The notes beneath the pieces are model-generated. The model saw nothing but the letters and a program-made list of their open reading frames with translations, was not told the origin of the DNA and searched no databases. Below are positions 1 through 8,371 of a stretch of 36,138 nt of DNA, in pieces (position 1 is the stretch's first letter; the number at the start of each line of letters is the position of its first letter). The DNA is from Granulicella aggregans. Its GTDB lineage: Bacteria > Acidobacteriota > Terriglobia > Terriglobales > Acidobacteriaceae. Both the position numbers and the translations under genes were made by a program. The stretch is from contig NZ_JACHIP010000024.1 in assembly GCF_014203275.1 (NCBI RefSeq), forward strand, positions 1 through 36,138, given 5' to 3'.

Positions 1-232
1 CGCCAAGAACCATCACCGGCTCTGCGCGAACTTCGCCCTCATCAACCTCTACTTACACCGCAAGCGGCTGGCAGGGCTCGCTGCATAGCGCCCGAAAACG
101 GCCAATGAAGTCTTCAACTCAGCGGGAATCCCCACCAAAACCAAGCTAAACACCGCAGTATCGAAACAAAGCTGGCGGCCAACTCAAGCCACTCACCGAC
201 ATCGTCAAATCAGCCGCCTGCGCAGAGGCTCC
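1..232 (+). mobile_element. Right end of an IS5-group insertion sequence
   Basis: The transposase tail stops at 88 and is followed by about 144 bp without a gene. The non-coding end reads, from the outside in on the minus strand, GGAGCCTCTGCGCAGG, which looks like a terminal inverted repeat. It is directly followed by TTAG at 233-236, which fits the 4-bp YTAR target duplications of the IS5 group. The left end is outside the window, so the matching repeat and second TTAG cannot be checked. The boundary is inferred. Confidence 0.5.
2..88 (+). CDS. IS5-group transposase, C-terminal fragment
   Basis: This open frame enters from the left edge and ends in TAG at 86-88. It reads AKNHHRLCANFALINLYLHR followed by KRLAGLAA, the kind of C-terminal tail (a conserved N-F-A-L-x-N-L-Y stretch near the end) seen in IS5/IS4-type DDE transposases. 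The catalytic residues lie outside the window, so intactness cannot be judged. It is the last gene of the insertion sequence whose right end is placed at about 232. The family assignment rests on a short tail plus the YTAR-type target duplication candidate at the element end. Confidence 0.6.
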   Translation, partial: AKNHHRLCANFALINLYLHRKRLAGLAA

Positions 233-961
233 TTAGGTGTTCTGAAGTCGACGGATGACAGTTCTAATATCATCTGCGGCGACTACGTTGCGAGAGCTTT
301 TCATGGCCCCGTCGCCTGCTGCGCGCCCAGCTTTCGGAAGGAGGCGACGACGGAGGGATCCGTGGAAGTGTGCAGCTACGGTGAGCCTACTGAGGGAAGG
401 GGCGTTCTGTAGACGAAGGCCACCGCCTACGGCTATGTCAATGCGGCTCCCTGCCTGGACAACGAGTTGGGAGAGGGTTTGGGTGCCGGCGACGACGTTG
501 CGCTGGCCTCCAGATGTAAGAATGCGGTCGCATCCAGTGGCAATGACATCTTCGAGCGCTGCAGAGAGGGAGGGAGTAACGTCGAAGGCTCTATGGAAGG
601 TGACCTTCATGGGGTAGGCTAGTTCGACGAGCGAGCGGGTAGTGGGGATGTCAACCGTACCATCAGGGGCCAGGATGCCGAGAACAACGCCGCTGGCACC
701 AAGTGATTTTGCGTGCGCAACGTCATCACGCATGACGGAAAGCTCGTGTTCACGGTAGAGGAAGTCTCCGCCACGAGGGCGAATGAGGACATGCACCGGC
801 AGGCCGCTGTGTTCGATGGCGGCGCAAATGAGTGCGTGGCTTGGGGTGAGGCCTCCCTCGCTGAGGCCTGAGCAAAGCTCGATACGGGCAGCGCCGCCAT
901 CGCGTGCGGCGAGACATGCGTCGATGGTCTCGGCACAAAGTTCAAAGACTATATTGCGCAT
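233..961 (-). CDS. cutC: CutC family protein
   Basis: The product is 242 residues, close to the usual length of about 250, and is a TIM-barrel protein of the CutC family. It opens with FELCAETIDACLAARDGGA and ARIELC, followed by the family signatures LSEGGLTPS, VLIRPRGGDF, FHRAFD and ILTSGGQ. The family was named from copper tolerance in Escherichia coli, but a direct copper role is disputed and the enzymatic role is unclear. It lies 132 bp downstream of the TonB-dependent receptor on the same strand, so the two may share a transcript. The start ATG has only a weak upstream purine run. Its TAA stop codon (plus-strand TTA at 233-235) is part of the TTAG where the IS element ends, so the insertion preserved the reading frame to its last codon. 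Confidence 0.9.
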   Translation of the reverse strand: MRNIVFELCAETIDACLAARDGGAARIELCSGLSEGGLTPSHALICAAIEHSGLPVHVLIRPRGGDFLYREHELSVMRDDVAHAKSLGASGVVLGILAPDGTVDIPTTRSLVELAYPMKVTFHRAFDVTPSLSAALEDVIATGCDRILTSGGQRNVVAGTQTLSQLVVQAGSRIDIAVGGGLRLQNAPSLSRLTVAAHFHGSLRRRLLPKAGRAAGDGAMKSSRNVVAADDIRTVIRRLQNT

Positions 962-1054
962 TCGTTTGCTCTTGAATAGAAAGGGGGGGCATTCGGCATT
1001 GACTTCGAGGGAGGGGATGCCTATTCCATGAGGTTTTCGGGTCTGAGTGTGCCT

Positions 1055-1088
1055 GCGGGAAGAAAGGCTTCGTGGCCTTTCTTCCCGC
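1055..1088 (-). terminator. Strong stem-loop after the receptor gene
   Basis: A perfect 14-bp stem (arms 1055-1068 and 1075-1088, plus-strand left arm GCGGGAAGAAAGGC) with a 6-nt loop begins 5 nt beyond the receptor stop codon. No U-tract follows in either direction, so it may stabilise the 3' end of the receptor transcript or attenuate read-through into cutC rather than act as a classical intrinsic terminator. Confidence 0.6.
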
Positions 1089-1093
1089 CGGCA

Positions 1094-4000
1094 TTAGAAA
1101 GCGTAAGTCAATGCGAGTTGCAGACGGCGCTCCTGATTGCGAACAGTGCTGATCAACCCGAAGGAGGAATCATTGATGTTTGCGTCCGGGTTGCCGTAGT
1201 CAGCTACGTTGAGAAGGTTGAAGGCGTCTGCACGGAAGCTGAACTTTTGGCCTTCGGTGATGTGAAAGTCCTTGAAGATCGAGCTATCGACCTGATAGAA
1301 GCCGGGTGCGCGCTCCGTGCCGATGGCTCCAGTTCCGAAGGTGTATGCCGCAGTTTGCCCATAGGCGCAAGTACCATTATCGATCGCGACATTCTGAGCG
1401 CTGACTGCGGTGCAAGGGGTTGCCGAGGGATCTTTACCCCACCAGTTGTTCACAGAGCGTCCAACGATCTTCATGTGGCGGTACTGATTTGGTCTCTGTC
1501 CACCGTAGGCATTGTTAGTATTGCTGTTTCCATTGTCGCCAAGCGTCACGGGAACGCCTGTGAAGGCGACAAGGGTGCTAGAAATCGACCAACCACCAAG
1601 AGTTTCGTCTAGAAGCCGGTTGGCGTGTGAACCGAACTGGCGGCCTCGTCCATACGGAAGAGCGTAGACGACGATGGCGGAGGCGTTATTGCGAACATCC
1701 TGCCCTGCCGGTCCGTAATCAGCGCGGCTGTTGTAGTAGTCCTGAAAGGCTCCTGACGACCCGGTAACACCCGGTGTCCCAAAGTTTCCGGAGCTGTTCG
1801 TCATGGCCCGTGCATAGGTGTAGTTGAAGGTGTATTCCAGGCCGTGGCTTTCGCGCTGACGTAAGGTAAGTTGCAAGGCGTTGTAATTCATCATGGCGCG
1901 AGATTCGGTGATGAGCAGTGTTCCACCCTGTCCGACGAGATTGGCATAAGGTGCAACTGCAGCAGCGGGAATCGGAGCGCCCGAAGCAAGGCCGCCGATG
2001 ATGGCTGCCTGGGCTGTAGTTAGTTGGTTGGCGTTTCCGTAGTCCTCAATGTGCTGACCGGTCTCACCGACATAGCCGACCTGAAGAGAGGTTTTGGAGT
2101 TGATAGCGTATTCGGTAGTGAGGTTGAACTCTTGGATGTATGCGGGTTGAATATTCTGTGGCCATTGGCCATATCCTGCTCCGCTGGCGTTGACGTCAGT
2201 GGGATTGGAACTGAAACCTTCCTGAACGGTGTAAGCCTGACCACCGCTGGTTGCGCTTGGCGCGAGTGACTGCTTGCTGCTGTAGGAGACGAAGGGATTC
2301 TGGAAGGTGAGGCGCTGGTTGGCATCATCGCCTTCGAAGAAGCTGGTTGCGCCGTATCCACCGCGAACAACGAAGCGGGGGGTAGCTTGATAGGCGAACC
2401 CTAGCCGGGGCATGAACTGCTTATAGTTGGGCTTGTAGCAGGCGCGGTTCGGGCAGACTAATGACCCAGCCGGGGCTCCCACCGGGACGGAGCCGGCGTA
2501 TTCGACGATGCCTCCGGGGAGCACATTGCCGTTCCGGTTGTTGACCTCATAGATGGGCTGGTCGTACTCGTAACGTAGGCCAAGATTTACTGTGAGCGAG
2601 GGGGTAAGCTTCCAGTCATCCTGAAAGAATCCAGCGGTGCGCCACTGGCGGTTTCCAAACTCACCACCGACCTGAAGTTGGGCCTGGTTGACGTTATTGA
2701 GGACAAAATCCGCTGGGCCGTAGCCCTGAGCGCCGACGGCTGGGTTAGACGTGAATACTCCGCTGTAGTTGAAGACCCCATTCGCACCAGCATTCTGAGA
2801 TTGCGTGTACTGCTGTTGGTAGCGGAGGGCAGTCACGCCCATGCTGAGGAGATGCTTGCCACGTTGGATGGTGAGGTTGTCGCCATAGGTGAAGGTATTG
2901 TCAACAAAAACCTGCGGGGCGGCGCGCGTACCAAAGGCGCTGATCTGGCCGGGATTGTTCCCTAGTTCCTGAGAAGCGAATCCGACGTAATGTTGAATTC
3001 CGAAAGGAATGCCCACGATGGAATCACCCTTGAGGCCAAAGGCACCTAGCGGGTCTGTAGGAACTCCCTGCCCCCAGTTGACGCGGGTGAAACCGAGGCG
3101 GGCTTCGTTGACAATGGAGGTAGAGAAGGTGTGGACCCAGGTGCCGCCGCCAAGCGTCGAAGGGTAGTTGCCTTGGCCGGGGAAGGAGAGGAGAAGGACA
3201 GGCACAGTGATGTCATGCGCACGAGATTGGGCGTAGAAGCCAGAGATTCTGTCCGCAGAGCGGGGATTGTAGGAGATCTTCACGTCAAACTGGTTGTTGA
3301 CGACGGAGGTCTTGGTTGGGCCACTGTAGTTATTGTGGGTCAGGTTGTCTGCGGCCGCGACATTAGGGAGGGGGTATAGCTCCGGGTGAGCGAAGAGGTA
3401 GATGGCGACGGGGTTAACAATGGGCAACTGGTTGTTCAAGTAGGGCGTGAAGCCGTTCTGCGTGTCGTAGAGTTGGGTGGGAAAAGCGGAGAAGTCGCCG
3501 GCACGCATGGCTGCGGTGTAGACGCTGGCCTTGCCACTGCCTCCGCTATGATTACGCGCACCTTCATAGTCGCCGAAAAAGAAGAGCTTGTCGTGCCCAT
3601 CGAATAGATGAGGGATGCGGACTGGGCCGCCGAAGGTACCGCCGAAGATGGTCTGGGTGAACGGATTGCGAGGGGTTATCGTGGGGCTGTTCTTATTGTT
3701 CCATGAGTTCGCGTCGAGATTCTGGTTCTGAAGGTAGCCGTAGGCACTGCCGTGGAATTTGTTGGTTCCGCTCTTCAGGAGCGAGACAACTGCTCCGCCA
3801 TTGACGTTGCCGTATGACGCCGGAGCGTTAGCGGAGATGACCTTGATTTCGCCGATAGCGTCGGGGGCGGGGTTGTACCCGATGAGGTTGTTTTGGCCTT
3901 CATTGAGGTCGATTCCATCGAGGAGATAATTATTGGCCTGGTTGCGATTGCCATTGATAGAGACTGTACCGTTGTTCGTCGTCTCACGCTCAATGGCGTT

Positions 4001-4543
4001 GTTGCCAGTCAACCCGGTTGGATCGGTGTTGACAGCCCCCGGCTGGAACAAAGTGGCGGAAGAGAAGTTGCGGCCTTCGAGCGGGATGTTCGCAATCTCG
4101 TTGGTGGAAAGGGTAACTCCAAGGGAGGCGTCAGTGGTATTGAGGATCGTGGCTGCGGTGCTATCAACCTCAATGGCTACTTGACTGTTCGCTCCAAGCA
4201 TGGTGTTGAGCTTAACTGTCTGATTGATCTCAAGTGTAAACGCCGGGACCGTTTGAACCGCGAATCCTGGGGCGCTGACTGTGACGCTGTAGTGGCCGAT
4301 GGGGAGAAAGCGAACAGTGTATACGCCAGCATCATTGGTGCTCGTCGGGGATTGCACTCCTGTGTCGGTGTCGATCACAACGACCGAAGCCTTAGGGATG
4401 ACCGCGCCTGTATTATCAGTGACCTCGCCGGTGACCGAGCCGGTGACTGTTTGAGCGTTGACCAGGCAAGTGCCGAGGCTGAGCATTATTGCCAGCAAGA
4501 GGTACAGAAAAGTGGAATTGCGACTTTTGTTGGTGGTCATCAT
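1094..4543 (-). CDS. Oar-like TonB-dependent outer-membrane receptor
   Basis: The product is 1149 residues. It has a signal peptide (hydrophobic core at about residues 13-28, cleavage after VNA at about 30). A carboxypeptidase-regulatory-like domain follows (about 33-115, GSVTGEVTDNTGAVIPKASV). Next is a plug region with the conserved NNYLLDGIDLNE stretch, then a very long beta-barrel ending in the aromatic terminus LALTYAF. This architecture is the greatly expanded Oar/SusC-like family of Acidobacteriota, thought to import oligosaccharides or other large ligands across the outer membrane using TonB energy. The ligand cannot be read from the sequence. The start ATG is well supported by GGGGAG six bases upstream. 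It is divergent from a DeoR-family regulator and followed by cutC, so control by that regulator is likely. Confidence 0.93.
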   Translation of the reverse strand: MMTTNKSRNSTFLYLLLAIMLSLGTCLVNAQTVTGSVTGEVTDNTGAVIPKASVVVIDTDTGVQSPTSTNDAGVYTVRFLPIGHYSVTVSAPGFAVQTVPAFTLEINQTVKLNTMLGANSQVAIEVDSTAATILNTTDASLGVTLSTNEIANIPLEGRNFSSATLFQPGAVNTDPTGLTGNNAIERETTNNGTVSINGNRNQANNYLLDGIDLNEGQNNLIGYNPAPDAIGEIKVISANAPASYGNVNGGAVVSLLKSGTNKFHGSAYGYLQNQNLDANSWNNKNSPTITPRNPFTQTIFGGTFGGPVRIPHLFDGHDKLFFFGDYEGARNHSGGSGKASVYTAAMRAGDFSAFPTQLYDTQNGFTPYLNNQLPIVNPVAIYLFAHPELYPLPNVAAADNLTHNNYSGPTKTSVVNNQFDVKISYNPRSADRISGFYAQSRAHDITVPVLLLSFPGQGNYPSTLGGGTWVHTFSTSIVNEARLGFTRVNWGQGVPTDPLGAFGLKGDSIVGIPFGIQHYVGFASQELGNNPGQISAFGTRAAPQVFVDNTFTYGDNLTIQRGKHLLSMGVTALRYQQQYTQSQNAGANGVFNYSGVFTSNPAVGAQGYGPADFVLNNVNQAQLQVGGEFGNRQWRTAGFFQDDWKLTPSLTVNLGLRYEYDQPIYEVNNRNGNVLPGGIVEYAGSVPVGAPAGSLVCPNRACYKPNYKQFMPRLGFAYQATPRFVVRGGYGATSFFEGDDANQRLTFQNPFVSYSSKQSLAPSATSGGQAYTVQEGFSSNPTDVNASGAGYGQWPQNIQPAYIQEFNLTTEYAINSKTSLQVGYVGETGQHIEDYGNANQLTTAQAAIIGGLASGAPIPAAAVAPYANLVGQGGTLLITESRAMMNYNALQLTLRQRESHGLEYTFNYTYARAMTNSSGNFGTPGVTGSSGAFQDYYNSRADYGPAGQDVRNNASAIVVYALPYGRGRQFGSHANRLLDETLGGWSISSTLVAFTGVPVTLGDNGNSNTNNAYGGQRPNQYRHMKIVGRSVNNWWGKDPSATPCTAVSAQNVAIDNGTCAYGQTAAYTFGTGAIGTERAPGFYQVDSSIFKDFHITEGQKFSFRADAFNLLNVADYGNPDANINDSSFGLISTVRNQERRLQLALTYAF

Positions 4544-4626
4544 TGACGTCTCCCCTGATGTTGTGTCGGCGCGGTCGGCATATGTGAAGCAGCGTTCGCG
4601 ATACGTGCGAATTGGGCTGGCGAGTC

Positions 4627-4698
4627 ATCGATTGCAAATTGATCGATTGTTGCTGAGCATAGAAACCCTTTAATCAAATGTCAATCACAACAATCACA
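4627..4698. promoter_or_regulatory. Candidate operator repeats between receptor and DeoR regulator
   Basis: The 293-bp divergent intergenic region contains a direct repeat ATCGATTG (4627-4634 and 4642-4649). It also contains three AATCAMA repeats: AATCAAA at 4672-4678, then AATCACA at 4683-4689 and 4692-4698. DeoR/GlpR-family repressors often bind short direct or inverted repeats near their own promoter, so these are candidates for the regulator encoded at 4837. No clear -35/-10 pair could be fixed. Confidence 0.4.
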
Positions 4699-4836
4699 AA
4701 TCTGCATTTTTGTTGCTCAGTTGCGCTAGGAACTGCACTATTTGGCGCCGTATATCCCATTTTTTGGATTTAATGCGCAAGCTCGAAGAGGCAAAAGCCG
4801 ACGTAACATAACCTAAATCGTGAGAAACGAGAGGAC

Positions 4837-5622
4837 ATGGCGGAAAGCAAACCAGACCGGGCTACCCAAATTCTGCATTTCCTGCTGCAGAAGGGTAAGG
4901 GGAGTATCGATGAGATGGTGCGGGCAGTGCAGTCTTCCCCGGCAAGCGTTCGGAGGGACCTGATCAAGCTTGAAGAGAGGGGGCTGATCAACCGGACGCT
5001 TGGCGGGGCTGAGATCGCCGGGAAAATGACGCATGAGCCGCCCCGGTTCGACGCGGCGTTCCCGTTGCGAGAGGGACGGTTTGCAGAGGAAAAGCGGAAG
5101 ATTGCCCTGGCAGCGGCGGAGATGGTTGCCGATGGTGAGACGATAGCATTGTCTCCAGGTACAACGACGACGCAGATTGCGCGGTGTCTGCGGCATCGTG
5201 AGGGGATCCATATTGTGACGAGTGCGGTAAATATCGGCATAGAACTTTCAAGCGCGCCTAATATGCGGGTGACGTTGACTGGCGGGGCGATCCGGTCCCC
5301 GGGGTCATTCTCCATGGTAGGAGCGACAGCATTTGATGGATTGCAGAGATTGTTCTTTGACAAGCTATTCCTGGGGGCCTGCGGAATTCATCCGCAGCAC
5401 GGACTAACAGTAAATGAGTCGGACGAGTCGTTGATCTTGAGCGAGATGGTTCGGCGGACGAAGCAGGTGATCGCGGTGGCAGACGCGAGCAAGATAGGGA
5501 TGACGAGCTCCATGCAGGTTTGCGGATGGGAGAAAATTCATACTATCCTTACGAACGACAATGCGGATTCAGAGGTGATCGAAGCGTTTATCCGGCAAGG
5601 AGTGAAAGTGGTGATGGTCTAA
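4837..5622 (+). CDS. DeoR/GlpR family transcriptional regulator
   Basis: The product is 261 residues, normal for the family. The N-terminal DeoR winged helix-turn-helix spans about residues 8-62 (ILHFLLQKGKGSIDEMVRAV, then SPASVRRDLIKLEERGLI). The C-terminal effector domain has the phosphosugar-binding LSPGTTTTQIA loop at about 107-117, the TLTGG strand, and the DKLFLGACGI and DASKIG motifs. These proteins repress sugar-metabolism or sugar-uptake genes and are released by a sugar phosphate. The divergent position next to the giant receptor makes that gene the natural target, as well as its own. A GAGAGG purine run lies very close to the ATG. Confidence 0.9.
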   Translation: MAESKPDRATQILHFLLQKGKGSIDEMVRAVQSSPASVRRDLIKLEERGLINRTLGGAEIAGKMTHEPPRFDAAFPLREGRFAEEKRKIALAAAEMVADGETIALSPGTTTTQIARCLRHREGIHIVTSAVNIGIELSSAPNMRVTLTGGAIRSPGSFSMVGATAFDGLQRLFFDKLFLGACGIHPQHGLTVNESDESLILSEMVRRTKQVIAVADASKIGMTSSMQVCGWEKIHTILTNDNADSEVIEAFIRQGVKVVMV

Positions 5623-6012
5623 GATTCCCCCGTTTTTTGGGGGGGGCAGCAACGGGCGACGCGTCGTCGCGATAAGACCCTACAACTGCGGTTCATATCT
5701 GTAACAGCATTGGTGCAACCTAACCGTGCCGCAGTTCTCCTCGCGATAAGGGGAGCTTGACGCAGCGATCAAAGGTGTCTCGCTGAACCCACATCACCCC
5801 TGGCGACCAGTTTTGACTTTCTAATTAGCCTTGTCATGCAGCTGGGATTCATTTCTGAGTACTGGGATTCACTCGTAAACGTTGCTCGTAACGTCTCTCG
5901 GTAATGCCTTCCGCGCAGAGGATGGCCTAGACCGCGCATCATTTCGCCATAAGGAAAAACATTAGTGACGGAAGTTAGCCGATAAGTACGCAATTAGCCA
6001 AACCTGCCATAT
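5623..6012. other. Intergenic region at the edge of a lower-GC island
   Basis: About 390 bp without a supported gene. Just after the regulator there is a C5/G-run hairpin (about 5626-5647, arms of C and G around a T-rich loop) that could act as a weak terminator. From about 5800 the base composition becomes visibly more AT-rich and stays so to about 8070. No promoter, repeat or RNA was recognised. Confidence 0.4.
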
Positions 6013-6561
6013 ATGACACAATTCTTCACTAGTGTTGCGAAAGGTCTCATGAGCCAACTATTGGCTGTTGGCGTCTTGCTAGCTGCCCTAAGTATGGATA
6101 TCGTTGCTCAGAATATAGGTATTCCGATAGCTAAGGCCTTTGCCTCCGGCCAACTTCCAGTTGTGCCATCCACACTCTTTATTCCGAAGAATGGTCAGGC
6201 TACAGATGAGTGTCAGCGGGAACTGCAAACGTTCAAAGTCATTGCGTCTAGGTTCGCGCTACCACGGAAGTGGAGGTTTTATGTAGTTTGCGATGAAGCA
6301 TCTTGGGATAGTTACGTGCATCATATCCGCGTCGAAAAGCATCTCGCGCCGAGTACTCCTGTCTACGGCGTTACCTACCTAGATGCCGGATACACCATAA
6401 TGCGTGGCCCTAAGCTCCTACGTCCCGACGCCCTGACGACTCCAGAGCACATCGTAGCTCATGAGTTGGCACATATTTACTTGCAAAGCATTGACGAAAT
6501 ATCCGTGGAGGCCCTCGCGATGCTTTGGTTAGCTGGCAATAACGCGGCTCCCATTCAATGA
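6013..6561 (+). CDS. Secreted putative HExxH metallopeptidase
   Basis: The product is 182 residues. A hydrophobic N-terminal segment (about 14-32, ending at VAQ) looks like a signal peptide or signal anchor, so it should be exported. The motif HELAH at residues 150-154 supplies the two zinc-binding histidines and catalytic glutamate of a zincin. Glutamates at 162 and 166 are possible third ligands (DEISVEALA). The family was not recognised beyond this motif, and the chain is short for a stand-alone protease. C68 and C93 could form a disulfide. The ATG lacks a clear ribosome-binding site. It lies in the lower-GC island with another exported protein downstream, and may be transferred cargo. Confidence 0.65.
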   Translation: MTQFFTSVAKGLMSQLLAVGVLLAALSMDIVAQNIGIPIAKAFASGQLPVVPSTLFIPKNGQATDECQRELQTFKVIASRFALPRKWRFYVVCDEASWDSYVHHIRVEKHLAPSTPVYGVTYLDAGYTIMRGPKLLRPDALTTPEHIVAHELAHIYLQSIDEISVEALAMLWLAGNNAAPIQ

Positions 6562-6748
6562 GTTGCTTGGCGGCAGGCCACGGCTATATATACAGTCTAA
6601 ACAGCGATGCAATAACTTCACATCTATCTCTGCAAAAACCTTCTTTTTCACTTGCACTGTCCAACCAAAGCGCTTATAAAGCAACGTAGTTTCCCTGTTG
6701 TGCCTTCGTAAGGGTCAAAAGCACATTATGTGAAACACGAGGTGCACT

Positions 6749-8071
6749 ATGAAGAGATACACACTTGCAACGTTCGTTGATATTTCATATTTGCGTGTAC
6801 TAAACGCCGCTCGGCCAGCATTTTTATATTATTTGGCCACAGGCCTATTGCTGATCGGCTTACGTCCTTTGGCCGCGCAAACTCAAGCGACAGGAGCTCG
6901 ACCGCTAACAGTACCGGCCAGATATGTCGTTACACCCTTCGGATACTTCGATCCGGCGTGTGTGGCAGGCCTATCAAAAGGGGATTCGTTTTTAAGAGAT
7001 TTGGGCGTGATTCGGCGTGCGAATGGAAATACTGATATTGTTCCGACATGCGCTTCCCCTCGCTTCAACGCAAAAGGAGAAGTCATATCTAGCAATAGCG
7101 GAAATCGAGATATACCCCAGCCAAGCACCAACGGTTATATCGTTTATGAGAGTCTAGTCGGCAATACTTCGTACGGCGCGTTAAACGCAAATATAACTGT
7201 TCCTGGGGTTCCAAGTTCGAACGATGGCCAGACCCTCTATTTCTTTCCAGGGCTCGAAGACCATACCGCAGACATAACCATCCTCCAGCCTGTTTTGGAA
7301 TGGAATGGTCTCACCCAAAATGCTTGGGATATCGCTAGTTGGAACTGCTGTTATAACAATGTTATGCTCCATAGTTCGCCTGTAGTAGTAAATTCTGGTG
7401 ACAACATCTTAGGGACAATGCAGTCCACGTGCCAAGCAGGAACTCCGTCGTGTTCTTCGTGGAACATAACGACTAAAGATGTCACGTCAGGAAAGTCCAC
7501 TGTTTTGTCACAAACCTCCAGCTATGGACAAACTTTTAATTGGGCATTAGGTGGAGCGCTAGAAGCCTACGGTATCGCGCAATGTAGTGACTTTCCGCCT
7601 AATTCGTCAACAACGTTTTCGAACCTAATGTTGTCGGACTACAACTTCGTCGCTATTTCTCCGAACTGGTCACTCACAAACAATAGTGCTGGTGATTCAG
7701 TTCAATGCAACTATGGCGCCCAGGAGACAGCAAGCCAGATAACACTGATCTATGGACAGCCGACCGCTGCAGCTCCATATGTTACGTCATCAAAGTGGGT
7801 GTACCCCTCTCCAGTTCACCACACGATTGAGTTTAAGATTACCGTCGCGGACAGTACGCCAGGGGCCGTAATCACGTATATTTTTTACGACAGCAGCGGA
7901 AACAATTTAAACAGTGGCACAACCACTTCCGGGGGAACGATTACTTCTTCTGCCGTTGGGACGTCGAGTAGCGTCTCTCTTGTGATAGGAGCGAACGCAA
8001 CAAACTATAAATTCAGCGGCTACTCGGGAATGATGCAATACAGCGAAAGTAATACGCAAATGGGTAATTAA
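6749..8071 (+). CDS. Secreted beta-rich protein of unknown function
   Basis: The product is 440 residues with a long N-terminal signal region (hydrophobic stretch about 25-43, ending PLAAQ). The mature part is rich in Ser, Thr, Asn and Gly with little charge. It contains a block TLYFFPGLED...ITILQPVLEWNG, then a W- and C-rich section (WDIASWNCC), and HSSPVVVNSGDNILGTM. This is reminiscent of concanavalin-like or glutamic-peptidase-like beta-sandwich proteins of soil bacteria and fungi. That resemblance is from memory and not proof. The last 90 residues (TPGAVITYIFYDSSGN onward) resemble a chitobiase/Ig-like C-terminal module. A GAGGTG ribosome-binding site lies 5 bases before the ATG. Composition is less GC-rich than neighbouring blocks. 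Function is unknown; adhesion, carbohydrate binding or peptidase activity are all possible. Confidence 0.75.
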   Translation: MKRYTLATFVDISYLRVLNAARPAFLYYLATGLLLIGLRPLAAQTQATGARPLTVPARYVVTPFGYFDPACVAGLSKGDSFLRDLGVIRRANGNTDIVPTCASPRFNAKGEVISSNSGNRDIPQPSTNGYIVYESLVGNTSYGALNANITVPGVPSSNDGQTLYFFPGLEDHTADITILQPVLEWNGLTQNAWDIASWNCCYNNVMLHSSPVVVNSGDNILGTMQSTCQAGTPSCSSWNITTKDVTSGKSTVLSQTSSYGQTFNWALGGALEAYGIAQCSDFPPNSSTTFSNLMLSDYNFVAISPNWSLTNNSAGDSVQCNYGAQETASQITLIYGQPTAAAPYVTSSKWVYPSPVHHTIEFKITVADSTPGAVITYIFYDSSGNNLNSGTTTSGGTITSSAVGTSSSVSLVIGANATNYKFSGYSGMMQYSESNTQMGN

Positions 8072-8371
8072 TTCATTGCGCATCAAACTAAATGGCACCA
8101 CCCCTCGCGGCGAGCATTCGGAGTCATGCCAACGCTGAACGTCTCGTGGATTTACTGATCGGCACGATGCAGAAGCTTGACGGTGTTTAAACTTTGGTGT
8201 TCCGACCAGAAAGCACACCCTTCGAACATATTCGGCCGCTCGCAGGATCCCCGTGGGTCATCCGCCGCGATCGTCCTTCGGGCGGCCTTGCTGCGTCTGG
8301 AAAAGGTTGCCTCGCATTGGCTGGATAGGTGAAATTTCATCCCCAATCTGAATTGGGTCAGCGGCTCCCGA
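8072..8371. other. Intergenic stretch after the low-GC island
   Basis: 300 bp between two convergent genes. No gene, repeat or clear terminator was recognised. GC content returns to the higher level of the plasmid genes from about 8220. Confidence 0.3.

Noticed and set aside
5769..5993. Minus-strand 74-codon frame in the intergenic region
   Set aside because: No ribosome-binding site and no protein-like pattern.
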